Assembly: GCA_945787715.1 (NCBI GenBank)
Contig: CALZJE010000036.1
Coordinates: 1 to 34,461 of the forward strand
Reading direction: 5' to 3'
Source: an uncultured Ectothiorhodospiraceae bacterium
GTDB taxonomy: Bacteria; Pseudomonadota; Gammaproteobacteria; S012-40
Length of the DNA: 34,461 nt
This document shows positions 1 to 7,148 of this stretch, piece after piece. Positions within the stretch are counted from its first letter, which is position 1, and each line of letters starts with the position of its first letter. Below the pieces are notes generated by a model. It did not search any database and was not told the origin of the DNA. It saw nothing but the letters and a program-made list of their open reading frames with translations. Both the position numbers and the translations under genes were made by a program.

Positions 1-897
1 GGTCCACCCTCCGAGAAACCTACAATTTCAGGCCGGTCTCTTTTTGTGGATTGGGATAATGGTGTAAACAATGTCGCCTTGCATAACCACAAAGTACGTG
101 AAGCCATTGAAGCAGCCGACATTAATATTGATATATTAGGACTCGATGCCAGCATAATGGGAACGATTGAAGCTTTGTATGAGTTTTCTTCGCTTGCCGA
201 TATACTTATCTCTTCGCAAGAGGTCGGAGAAGCCTCAGGCTGGGATTACGAGTACATTTTATCTCGGCTTTCAAATAATTCATCAATGTCTGAAGAGGAA
301 TTTGCAAAGTTAGTGGTGGAGAGTTATGAAAATTACTTTGAGACTCGTATTTATCCGGAAAAATCCAACACTTTTGATCAACGATACACAATTGCTGCAC
401 ACCGAAGTGTAAATATTGAGCCTATAGTGAATGAGCTAGATAATATTGCACTTAATTTGCTTGCCGGAATGTCTGATGATTTATTGCAGGATTCATTGTT
501 AGAGGAACTGGATCAAGCACGACAAAATGTACAGGAAATTGACAAGTATAATCAGTTTGACGTTTATATCGACGTTGCTGATTTTGCCCAGTTGCTCTCT
601 TATGATACAGACTTACCACAACTTGTCAGTAGTGCAACAATTGCTGATTACCATGGCAAAGGTCGCCCGAATGCAAATAGTATTTCAGTCGTATTTTTCA
701 ATCCTCCTGATGCATGGGCATATAATACCTGCGATCCTCACTATAAAAACTGGGATGAACTCTCGGTATCAGGTAATAAAGGAAAGTTTATCAATAATAC
801 ATCGTGGGATGAGATGCTAGCGCAATATTATAGTCTTGTTATTCCCTCTTACAATGAAATCGGTGAAAATCATGTCTGTAATACTCTATTTGAATGA
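1..897 (+). CDS. Clostripain-family (peptidase C11) protein, 3' part; catalytic Cys replaced by Ser
   Basis: The reading frame is open from the first base of the window, so the 5' end lies outside and only the last 298 residues are seen. A GTG at 46 is probably internal. The region GLDASIMG (residues 49-56 of the visible part), then ADILISSQEVG and SGWDYEYIL, follows the block around the nucleophile in clostripain-like C11 cysteine peptidases. There the usual motif is DACxMG, followed by a SEE-type segment and GWPY. The nucleophile position here is Ser (codon AGC, 151-153), one base from TGC. The C-terminal part (SISVVFFNPP, then NNTSWDEMLAQYY) fits the family's GLSIYFP-like and xxTxWxxxLxxY regions. 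The paired catalytic His would lie just upstream of the window. The family assignment is by remembered motif. The protein may be an inactive homologue or a serine variant. Confidence 0.75.
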   Translation, partial: GPPSEKPTISGRSLFVDWDNGVNNVALHNHKVREAIEAADINIDILGLDASIMGTIEALYEFSSLADILISSQEVGEASGWDYEYILSRLSNNSSMSEEEFAKLVVESYENYFETRIYPEKSNTFDQRYTIAAHRSVNIEPIVNELDNIALNLLAGMSDDLLQDSLLEELDQARQNVQEIDKYNQFDVYIDVADFAQLLSYDTDLPQLVSSATIADYHGKGRPNANSISVVFFNPPDAWAYNTCDPHYKNWDELSVSGNKGKFINNTSWDEMLAQYYSLVIPSYNEIGENHVCNTLFE

Positions 898-910
898 AAT
901 TGAATGAAAT
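891..910 (+). repeat. 10-bp perfect tandem duplication at the end of the C11 gene
   Basis: TGAATGAAAT occurs twice back to back. The first copy contains the stop codon of the C11 peptidase-like gene (TGA at 895-897), and the second lies just outside it. It looks like a simple slippage duplication; no function is evident. Confidence 0.7.
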
Positions 911-955
911 CCACACAAAAATCCTAAGCCGATTTGCATTGCTTACCACTAAAAA

Positions 956-1348
956 ATGCTAACCAACAGTCCTCTTTTTCAACCAAAATATTATCTCAGC
1001 GGCGCCATGGTAATTGGTGCAATGCAGGTGATTGATGCTTTAGCGGCAATAAATAATTTTCAGGGTAGTATAGCCGTCGCATTCTCCCTAGCGGAATTAT
1101 GCTGGTTCTTTATAAGTCTATTTATCCTGTTTGTATTTTATCAGAAAAAATATAAATTACTGGTACCGGGCCTATATTGTTTTTTTTACATTAGCAGTTA
1201 TTTATATGCCAGTTATTTATTAGCATTAGAACCCTCGAATGTTGGATTGGTATTACCGGTATGGTATCTCTATGCAGCAGGTTTTTTTGGTGTGATTTAT
1301 TGCTCATCTGCCTGGTATGGATATCGACAACTACTGATGAATAAGTAG
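956..1348 (+). CDS. Small four-helix membrane protein of unknown function
   Basis: This 130-residue protein is dominated by four hydrophobic segments, at roughly residues 13-33, 39-62, 67-90 and 96-121, separated by short polar loops with few charges (for example YQKKYK between helices 2 and 3). It has no cleavable-looking signal peptide and no catalytic motif that I recognise. The ATG at 956 has no convincing ribosome binding site, so a different start is possible. The stop codon is one base before the greB start, so the two are probably cotranscribed and translation of greB may depend on this gene. I do not recognise the family. Confidence 0.6.
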   Translation: MLTNSPLFQPKYYLSGAMVIGAMQVIDALAAINNFQGSIAVAFSLAELCWFFISLFILFVFYQKKYKLLVPGLYCFFYISSYLYASYLLALEPSNVGLVLPVWYLYAAGFFGVIYCSSAWYGYRQLLMNK

Positions 1349-1349
1349 C

Positions 1350-1850
1350 ATGTCTCGCTATCGCCCCCCTCAAAAGCCCTCATCCCCCTACATTACGCCA
1401 GAAGGTGCAATAGCCTTGCGTAAAGAGTTGCAGTATTTGTGGATGGAGAAACGTCCAGCTATCACCCAAACTGTTTCAGAAGCGGCTGCGCAAGGGGATC
1501 GTTCTGAAAACGCGGAATATATTTACGGAAAAAAACAGCTACGGGAAATTGATCGACGTGTTCGTTTCCTGCGAAAGCGATTGGATGTATTACAGGTTGT
1601 GGAACATTTGCCAAATGATCTATCGAAAATCTACTTTGGGGCATGGGTAACCTTAGAAAACGAAGATGGCAAGGAGTCAATCTATCGAATTGTCGGTGCT
1701 GATGAGTTTGATGCAAAACCAGAATATATTAGTATGGATTCACCTCTCGCAAAAGCGATGTTGGGGAAAAATGTCGATGATGAAGTGATTGTTGAAACAC
1801 CTACTGGTGCAAAAATATGGTTTGTTGTAGAAATTAACTATAAAGTTTAA
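1350..1850 (+). CDS. greB: Transcription elongation factor GreB
   Basis: This 166-residue protein matches GreB in length and layout. It has an N-terminal antiparallel coiled coil (about 15-85) and a C-terminal FKBP-like domain (about 90-166) with SPLAKAMLGK near residue 130. The coiled-coil tip carries GDRSENAEY with Asp50 and Glu53, the acidic pair that Gre factors insert into the RNA polymerase secondary channel to hold Mg2+ and stimulate cleavage of backtracked RNA. The basic N terminus (MSRYRPP) is also GreB-like rather than GreA-like. It follows the small membrane protein by one base with no clear ribosome binding site, which suggests coupled translation. No intrinsic terminator is obvious after it. 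Confidence 0.93.
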   Translation: MSRYRPPQKPSSPYITPEGAIALRKELQYLWMEKRPAITQTVSEAAAQGDRSENAEYIYGKKQLREIDRRVRFLRKRLDVLQVVEHLPNDLSKIYFGAWVTLENEDGKESIYRIVGADEFDAKPEYISMDSPLAKAMLGKNVDDEVIVETPTGAKIWFVVEINYKV

Positions 1851-2011
1851 TGTGAAGAAATAATGCTCGCTATCTGTTCAATTTAAGATCGTGTGTTATT
1901 ACTTCTGCGCCATTATTGTTCAACTTTTACGCCTTTTATTGGGTGGTTTAGAAGCTTTTTAAAATTTAAGCTTGACTAAATGTTTCGTAAATATTGTATT
2001 CACTTGTAAAA

Positions 2012-2062
2012 AAATGCATGCTTATTATCTATTTCCAGGATGGAAATCGATTGCATGCATTT
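2012..2062. repeat. Nested inverted repeat (10-bp outer arms, 7-bp inner arms)
   Basis: The outer arms AAATGCATGC (2012-2021) and GCATGCATTT (2053-2062) are perfect reverse complements. Inside them ATTTCCA (2031-2037) and TGGAAAT (2041-2047) form a second perfect stem with a GGA loop. As RNA this would be one two-part hairpin; as DNA the arms could be protein-binding half-sites. No T-tract follows, so an ordinary intrinsic terminator is unlikely. Confidence 0.75.
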
Positions 2063-2127
2063 ATCACGAAATTGAAATGAAATGGAGGTCAATCAAAAAC
2101 AAATAGTGCACTTGTCTATTTCGTGAT
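2063..2127. repeat. Second inverted repeat directly abutting the first
   Basis: ATCACGAAAT (2063-2072) and ATTTCGTGAT (2118-2127) are perfect 10-bp reverse complements. The 45-base interval holds a weaker inner pair, AAATAG and CTATTT. The left arm begins at the base after the preceding hairpin ends, so the two structures form one 116-bp block. Confidence 0.7.
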
Positions 2128-2220
2128 CATTTAATCTATGGATGGGGCGATACAAGTAACAGGGCAAACTTAGTTATTTATCAAGTGATTTTAACGTTGA
2201 TAAACTTTTTTCCTCTCTTT

Positions 2221-2260
2221 ATTCCTGGGCGGTAATCCAGCAATGGATTTTACCCGGAAT
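2221..2260. repeat. Imperfect hairpin upstream of the TPR gene
   Basis: ATTCC/GGAAT, GGG/CCC and AATCCA/TGGATT pair in order across a GCAA loop, leaving small bulges. It lies about 65 bp before the ATG at 2326 and could be an operator or leader structure. The evidence is the fold alone. Confidence 0.4.
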
Positions 2261-2325
2261 CTGCCTTTCTCAACCTTTCCATGGCGGTCTGTATTCCAGT
2301 TGCTTGATCACTTTATAGAAAAAGA

Positions 2326-3654
2326 ATGCCATATCACAATACTCACAAGCCTATTCATAGCCAGTTCGCTCATCTAAGTACTATTTGGTCTAGTTTTATT
2401 GCAGACGAAAACGCTAAGTTAATGCGCTGGAGTGTAGATGATGATGAAGCAGATTTAATATCTTTGTTTTTTGATATACAGAACGAACGTTCTGATGAGT
2501 CTTCCGGGCTATTTATCCAGTTTACTGACGCCTTTGAATCGCTGGATGATTATGCTTATGTTCTACGCAGTCATCTTATTCATGAATACATTCATAATAG
2601 TTCGGCATATGTGAAAAATGAATTAGTAAAGCAATGGAGTTATCCCGCAATTTCTGAAGCTCAGACATCTTTAGACGCTTTGATAGATACCTGTATATCT
2701 TTTAAATCATTTAATAGTGATGTTTTTCGCTATCTGGTGTTGGTGATATCGCCCAGCGAAATTTATGATATTAAACAGTGGCAGTTGTGGATTGCTAATA
2801 TTTTAAGTCGGAAACTTCCCAATTATATCAAACTTGCTCTTATTGAAAATAAAGCCCAACCTTATACAGATAAGCTCTTATCTCATTTTAAGGGAACCAT
2901 ATTTTCTGTTGCGCCAAACTTGGATGTGCGCAGTGCCTTACGTGATATGGCTGATGAGGAAGGTCGTCGCGAACCAGAAAAAGAGTTCAAGCAGTTAATC
3001 CATGCGCTTTGTAGTGCAACCACTAAAAGTGACATAAAGAAAGTTAACCAACTGACTACTGATCTATTGAGAATAGCCCATAAACACCATTGGCTAGAGA
3101 TGGAAGTGAACGTTTTCTTGAATGTTGGTACTGGTTTTTTCAAGGCGAATAATGCCAAGATGGCCATTCATAATTACAAAAAAGCGCAATATGCGGCGTC
3201 CCAGGCTTTGGCAGCAGGGCACCCGTCTGGTAGAAAACTTTTTATTCAGACGAGAATTTCAATAGCAAGGGTGTTATGTGAATTAGGTAGTTTTGATAAA
3301 GCGGTGAAGATATATCGTTCGACAGCTTCACTCTGCGGTAGTATTAGTGATCATGCTAAAGCAATAGAATGCTGGTGGAATGTGGCGCAATGTTATGAGA
3401 ATACTAAAGACTTTGATACTGCATGGGAGTTCTATTTAGTTGCACTAAAGCATGGAGAGCTATCAACACAGAGTGTTGAGCGTGATAAAATTTTAGTTAC
3501 CGTTGGGCTTGCCATGTTTCGATTAGCAATTACCCATTTAAAAGGTAAACAAGATAGTGGAAAAGTTGAGCGCCTGATGATTTTATTACTTGGGAATAAC
3601 TGGCGTAAACATGAGAGTTTTGTAAAATTAGATTTGAGCGATTCAATGAACTAA
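2326..3654 (+). CDS. TPR-repeat protein of unknown function
   Basis: This 442-residue, apparently soluble protein has no signal peptide or membrane segment. The C-terminal half contains helix-turn-helix pairs with tetratricopeptide spacing at about 258-292 (VFLNVGTGFFKANNAKMAIHNYKKA), 308-341 (ARVLCELGSFDKAVKIYRST) and 346-380 (WNVAQCYENTKDFDTAWEFY). TPR units normally mediate protein-protein binding. The N-terminal 250 residues are helical-looking and rich in acidic residues and Trp (WSVDDDEADLISLFFD) and match nothing I recognise. A GNAT acetyltransferase gene begins 7 bases after the stop, so the two are probably one transcription unit. The upstream gap is hairpin-rich. A scaffold or chaperone role is possible but unproven. 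Confidence 0.7.
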   Translation: MPYHNTHKPIHSQFAHLSTIWSSFIADENAKLMRWSVDDDEADLISLFFDIQNERSDESSGLFIQFTDAFESLDDYAYVLRSHLIHEYIHNSSAYVKNELVKQWSYPAISEAQTSLDALIDTCISFKSFNSDVFRYLVLVISPSEIYDIKQWQLWIANILSRKLPNYIKLALIENKAQPYTDKLLSHFKGTIFSVAPNLDVRSALRDMADEEGRREPEKEFKQLIHALCSATTKSDIKKVNQLTTDLLRIAHKHHWLEMEVNVFLNVGTGFFKANNAKMAIHNYKKAQYAASQALAAGHPSGRKLFIQTRISIARVLCELGSFDKAVKIYRSTASLCGSISDHAKAIECWWNVAQCYENTKDFDTAWEFYLVALKHGELSTQSVERDKILVTVGLAMFRLAITHLKGKQDSGKVERLMILLLGNNWRKHESFVKLDLSDSMN

Positions 3655-3661
3655 CCATTTT

Positions 3662-4117
3662 ATGGACATTGTAAATTTAACCACTGTACCAAATGTCACT
3701 ATTGTGTTAGCCAAATGGCACCATGAAGAATGGTCGTATCTCAATCCTTCACTTAGTATGGCTCAACGGGTAAAAAAAATGGAGATCTACCTCACTGAGG
3801 ATTTTATTCCATCTACCTATGTGGCAACGGATACTGAAGTGCTCGGTTCTGCGGCAATTGTTGAATCTGATATGGATACCTATAAACATTTCACGCCTTG
3901 GTTGGCGAGTGTTTATGTGAATCCCGCAAAACGTGGCCAAGGTATCGGTTCGAAACTTGTTAAACATGTAATGTGTGAGGCAAAAAGAAATGGAGTAAAA
4001 AAGCTTTATCTTTTTACACCTAATCAAGTGAAGTTTTATGAAAAACTCGGCTGGGAGTTAATGTTCATAGAGACTTATCATGATCATGAAGTGCATGTGA
4101 TGTGCGTTTTACTCTGA
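3662..4117 (+). CDS. GNAT-family N-acetyltransferase
   Basis: This 151-residue protein shows the GNAT fold signature. SVYVNPAKRGQGIGSKLV (about 83-100) is the beta4-alpha3 motif A, in which R91-G-Q-G-I-G96 binds the pyrophosphate of acetyl-CoA. It is followed by KLYLFTP and FYEKLGWELM (motif B), where Tyr is often the general acid. The substrate cannot be told from sequence. The gene starts 7 bases after the TPR gene with no clear ribosome binding site, suggesting coupling. Its 3' end converges on the hpnD stop with only 27 bases between and no visible terminator. Confidence 0.85.
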   Translation: MDIVNLTTVPNVTIVLAKWHHEEWSYLNPSLSMAQRVKKMEIYLTEDFIPSTYVATDTEVLGSAAIVESDMDTYKHFTPWLASVYVNPAKRGQGIGSKLVKHVMCEAKRNGVKKLYLFTPNQVKFYEKLGWELMFIETYHDHEVHVMCVLL

Positions 4118-4144
4118 ACACGTCAATTCGGCAATGACAACCTC

Positions 4145-5017
4145 TTAGGCCATTTTTTTCAAACTATTCTGGGAAAAACGTTTCTTTTCTCTTCTGGCGG
4201 TTTTCCAGGCAATCCAGAGTTTTCGTAAGGGTGTTAGTTTTACGCGATGTTCTAGCACACGGAAGCCATCATTCTCGATCTCATTTAATGTCGCTTGATA
4301 TATATCAGACATGATGATGCCGCTTCGTTGACTGTAACGATCTTCGTCTGGGAGATATTCAAATGCTTTTTTATAGTGCTCCATTGCTTTTTGTTTTTGG
4401 TATTTTAAGAGTGCAACAATTTTGTCAGGTGTTTCCTGTTTCTGAAGATCTTCATATGTCACACTGAATTTATCGAGATCTTCTTTGGGCAGGTAAACTC
4501 TTCCTCGCATTGCATCTTCATAAACATCACGGATAATATTGGTCATTTGAAAAGCCATGCCTAGCTCATGGGCATATTTCAACGTTTTACGATTTTCGTA
4601 GCCGAATATTTCAACCGAGAGCAAACCAACAACGCTAGCAACACGGTAACAATAGAGTGTAAGTTCGGTTTGTGTTTGGTAGGCGTTACAATCAAGATCC
4701 ATAGCCATACCATCGATAATCTCGTAGAAATATTCTTCAGCGAGATTGAAAGTTTTAATGTGTGCTTGCAGTGCTTTCGCGACAGGGTGCGATGCGGTGC
4801 CATGAAAAATGTTTTTCACCTCTTTTCGCCACCAATCGAGCTTGGTTCGGGCTACGTTTTCATCGGCGATTTCATCGACAATATCATCAACCTCACGACA
4901 AAAAGCATAGAGCGCAATGATGGCATCTCGCTGTTTTTCGGGGAGGAAGCGAAAGCTGTAGTAGAAGCTTGAGCCGCTTTTGGCTGCCTTGTTCTGGCAA
5001 TATTCTTGAGGGGTCAT
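4145..5017 (-). CDS. hpnD: Presqualene diphosphate synthase-like protein (squalene/phytoene synthase family)
   Basis: This 290-residue protein has both aspartate-rich motifs of head-to-head prenyl synthases: D44-D-I-V-D48 in AFCREVDDIVDE, and N160-I-I-R-D164-V-Y-E-D168 followed by RGRVYLP. These bind the Mg2+-diphosphates of two farnesyl diphosphates. Length and the MTPQEYCQNKAAKSGSSFYY start are typical of HpnD, which makes presqualene diphosphate in the bacterial HpnCDE route to squalene. A phytoene or dehydrosqualene synthase cannot be excluded. No hpnC, hpnE, crt or squalene-hopene cyclase gene is in the window, so the partners, if any, are elsewhere. It lies 191 bases downstream of rmuC on the same strand. 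A near-palindrome and a possible promoter of its own separate the two. Confidence 0.8.
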   Translation of the reverse strand: MTPQEYCQNKAAKSGSSFYYSFRFLPEKQRDAIIALYAFCREVDDIVDEIADENVARTKLDWWRKEVKNIFHGTASHPVAKALQAHIKTFNLAEEYFYEIIDGMAMDLDCNAYQTQTELTLYCYRVASVVGLLSVEIFGYENRKTLKYAHELGMAFQMTNIIRDVYEDAMRGRVYLPKEDLDKFSVTYEDLQKQETPDKIVALLKYQKQKAMEHYKKAFEYLPDEDRYSQRSGIIMSDIYQATLNEIENDGFRVLEHRVKLTPLRKLWIAWKTARREKKRFSQNSLKKMA

Positions 5018-5045
5018 GTTTTCATCTTTAAATGTTTAGGTATCC

Positions 5046-5074
5046 ATTATAGCGATTAATTCACCCGGAGAGTT
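5046..5074 (-). promoter_or_regulatory. Possible hpnD promoter (-10 box)
   Basis: On the minus strand a perfect TATAAT lies at 5051-5046, about 28 bases before the hpnD ATG. The -35 position (about 5069-5074) falls inside the outer arm of the near-palindrome and is a poor match, so only the -10 element is well supported. Confidence 0.45.
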
Positions 5075-5225
5075 CATGAATATAATGAGTTTATCGCGAA
5101 GTAATTTGCTTTTACAAATGATTTTCTGAATAAGTACCGGACTGGTGTGTCCGGTCGATTGAAGAAAGTTATTTGTAAAAGCAAAGGGCAAGCGAGAAAA
5201 CATAATATTCATGAATTCTCCGGGT
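5063..5225. repeat. 163-bp near-palindrome overlapping the 3' end of rmuC
   Basis: Three paired blocks nest in register. The outer arms 5064-5087 and 5201-5224 match at 22 of 24 positions. The middle arms 5105-5119 and 5171-5185 are a perfect 15-bp inverted repeat, extended by eight more pairs (two of them G-U in RNA) to 5127/5163. The inner arms ACCGGAC (5136-5142) and GTCCGGT (5149-5155) close a 6-base loop. Between the outer and middle arms 5090-5097 also pairs with 5192-5199 with one mismatch. The right outer arm encodes the last codons and stop of rmuC, and the left arm abuts the hpnD -10 box. Size and shape resemble palindromic MITE/REP-type elements. A giant terminator or attenuator is the alternative. 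Confidence 0.85.
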
Positions 5226-6498
5226 TTAATTCAGACTCAAGTTGTCGAGTGCTTTTTTCAACCGGCGAAATTTCACTGAGCTCTTTTTTGGATGAGATAC
5301 CCAATTCTTTAAACTTTTTGGCGCTTGGGAGGATTCTGGCGCTGAACGAAGCAACAGATTTATTGTAATAATTCACGCTTTGTTCAAGGCTTTTCCCCGT
5401 TTTGGACAAACTCTCGGTAAATGTCGCTAGTCGTGAATATAATTCCTCACCTAGTTGACGAATTAGTTCTGCGTTTTCTGTCAGATTTTCCTGTCGCCAG
5501 CCATATGCCACCGCACGTAACAAAGCAACAAAGCTACTAGGCGTTGCGAGTATGATTTTATTCTGCAATGCGTTTTCTAGCAGTTGTCGATCAAGATCCA
5601 TAGCAGCCGTCAGAAATTGATCACCGGGAATAAATAGTACGACAAAATCGGGTGAGTGGTTAAATTGTTGCCAATAGGTTTTGCTCGCTAATTCTCGAAT
5701 TCGTTGTCTTACATGTTTTAAATGCCGATCGAGTGCTTGCTGTTTTTCTGCATCTGAATTTGCTTCAACAGCATCAAGATAGGCATCTAGTGGTGTTTTA
5801 CAATCAATGATTATCTCTCTTCCAGCAGGCATTCGAATAATCATATCTGGGCGAAGGCGATTTCCCTCGTCGGTTTCGACAGTGAGTTGTTCGATAAAGT
5901 CACAATGTTCAACCATGCCTGCGAGTTCAACCAAGCGCTTAAGTGTTAGCTCTCCCCATTGTCCGCGAACTTCAGGGCGGCGAAATGCTTGTACCAGATG
6001 TCGAGTTTCAGCATGCAGCTCTTTTTGCGTCATCGACATGCTTTCAAGATGTTTATTCAAGGAGCCATATGACTGTTTACGCTCATTTTCCATGAGTTGA
6101 ATCTGATTTTGTGTTTTATCTAATGTATCCCGTATGGGTTTAATCAACGCATCAAATGATTGTTCTTTTTTTTCCAGTTCGCCTTTGGCTTGAGTATGAA
6201 ATTGCGCAAGACTTTCTTTGGCAAGTTGCAAAAATGATTCACTATTATTTTTGAATACCTGAGACGAGAGATTTTGAATGCTCTCTTTTAATTGATATTG
6301 TTGTTGTTTCTGTGTGGCGACAATCAACTCTCGGTGAGTTTTTTCATTCTCCAATAACATTTCTAAGCGAGTGTTTTCTAGAATTGATTCTCGCGTTCTT
6401 TTTTGGTCGCGGAGTTTAGCGATTAAATAACCGATCATTAGCCCAGCAAGAAAAAGCGTGCTGGCAATTGAGATTAATATAGGTAATGAGAGTGTCAC
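5209..6498 (-). CDS. rmuC: DNA recombination protein RmuC
   Basis: This 429-residue protein has the RmuC layout. An N-terminal membrane anchor (about 4-27, ILISIASTLFLAGLMIGYL) is followed by a long Gln/Glu/Lys-rich coiled coil (about 28-170) and then the RmuC nuclease-like domain. That domain contains RRPEVRGQWGELTLKRLVELAGM (from about 173), RPD (216-218) and IDCK (231-234), consistent with a PD-(D/E)xK core. RmuC proteins limit inversions at short inverted repeats in E. coli by an unclear mechanism. The GTG start overlaps the mupP stop as GTGA, implying translational coupling. The final codons and stop lie inside a large near-palindrome, so the C-terminal PENS may derive from that element. 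Confidence 0.92.
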   Translation of the reverse strand: MTLSLPILISIASTLFLAGLMIGYLIAKLRDQKRTRESILENTRLEMLLENEKTHRELIVATQKQQQYQLKESIQNLSSQVFKNNSESFLQLAKESLAQFHTQAKGELEKKEQSFDALIKPIRDTLDKTQNQIQLMENERKQSYGSLNKHLESMSMTQKELHAETRHLVQAFRRPEVRGQWGELTLKRLVELAGMVEHCDFIEQLTVETDEGNRLRPDMIIRMPAGREIIIDCKTPLDAYLDAVEANSDAEKQQALDRHLKHVRQRIRELASKTYWQQFNHSPDFVVLFIPGDQFLTAAMDLDRQLLENALQNKIILATPSSFVALLRAVAYGWRQENLTENAELIRQLGEELYSRLATFTESLSKTGKSLEQSVNYYNKSVASFSARILPSAKKFKELGISSKKELSEISPVEKSTRQLESELNPENS

Positions 6499-7148
6499 GG
6501 TAAGAGGATCGATAATATTTCAGCTGGATGATTAATATAATAGTCAGCTGCCCATTCTTCAGGCACATCTTGTTCTTGGATATACCCAAATAGCGCGGCA
6601 ATGGTTTTCATGCCAGCAGCTTTTCCAGCTTCAATATCACGTTCTGCATCTCCGACATAGAGGCATTGGCGTGGTTCAAGTTGGGCCTGTTTGCACCCGA
6701 AAAAAAGTGGCTCAGGGTGAGGTTTGCTGTGTGCTGTTGTATCTCCGCTAACAATACAGGCTGCTCGATGGCTGAGATTTAAGGCATCCATTAAAGGATT
6801 AGTGAGCCATCCGGGTTTATTGGTAACAACGCCCCAAACAAGATTGTGAGTTTCAATCGTGGAGAGAAGCTCATCCATTCCTGGAAATAACGTTGTATGC
6901 ATTGCAATATTTTCCAGGTAAACATTGAGCAAATGCTGCCGAATAGTTTCATAAAACTCATCATCCGGGCCTATACCAAAGCCAAGCTCGATTAAAGCTC
7001 GACCGCCGTGAGAAACGACAGGGCGGATCTTCTGAAACGGTAACTCTGCCTTGCTGTAATATTTCAGTGTTTCATTGAGTGCATGTGCAAGGTCTGGCGC
7101 TGTGTCTGCAAGCGTACCATCAAGATCGAATAGAACTCCTTTTATCAT
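6495..7148 (-). CDS. mupP: HAD phosphatase, N-acetylmuramic acid 6-phosphate phosphatase MupP (Gph-like)
   Basis: This 217-residue haloacid-dehalogenase family phosphatase has FDLDGTLADT (nucleophile Asp8, acid Asp10), VTNKPG (motif II), SKPHPEP (Lys142) and YVGDAERDIEAG (Asp167, Asp171). By sequence alone it would be called phosphoglycolate phosphatase. The position directly after ubiG and the TRZ/ATZ amidohydrolase gene is that of Pseudomonas mupP, whose product removes phosphate from MurNAc-6-P in the AmgK/MurU peptidoglycan-recycling route. The functional call therefore rests on synteny. The start overlaps the ubiG stop (ATGA) and the stop overlaps the rmuC start (GTGA). Confidence 0.8.
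   Translation of the reverse strand: MIKGVLFDLDGTLADTAPDLAHALNETLKYYSKAELPFQKIRPVVSHGGRALIELGFGIGPDDEFYETIRQHLLNVYLENIAMHTTLFPGMDELLSTIETHNLVWGVVTNKPGWLTNPLMDALNLSHRAACIVSGDTTAHSKPHPEPLFFGCKQAQLEPRQCLYVGDAERDIEAGKAAGMKTIAALFGYIQEQDVPEEWAADYYINHPAEILSILLP

Larger units (their letters stand above)
1851..2325. other. 475-bp non-coding region rich in inverted repeats
   Basis: No credible gene is seen; the longest ATG frames I checked, such as the one in the second hairpin, are about 14 codons. The stretch contains three separate inverted-repeat structures, listed individually. It presumably holds the 3' end of the greB transcript and the promoter of the TPR gene, but no strong -35/-10 pair stands out. 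The density of hairpins is unlike the other gaps here and could reflect a small RNA or a palindromic mobile repeat. Confidence 0.6.

Noticed and set aside
2228-2234. ops/JUMPstart-like GGCGGTA element
   Set aside because: Only the first seven bases fit, the rest of the ops consensus is absent and the next gene is not a polysaccharide gene.
4568-4972. 134-codon plus-strand frame
   Set aside because: It lies wholly inside hpnD on the other strand, which has strong family motifs; the antisense protein shows none.
5147-5368. 73-codon plus-strand frame through the near-palindrome
   Set aside because: It is antisense to the rmuC 3' end and its first part is merely the palindrome read in one direction.
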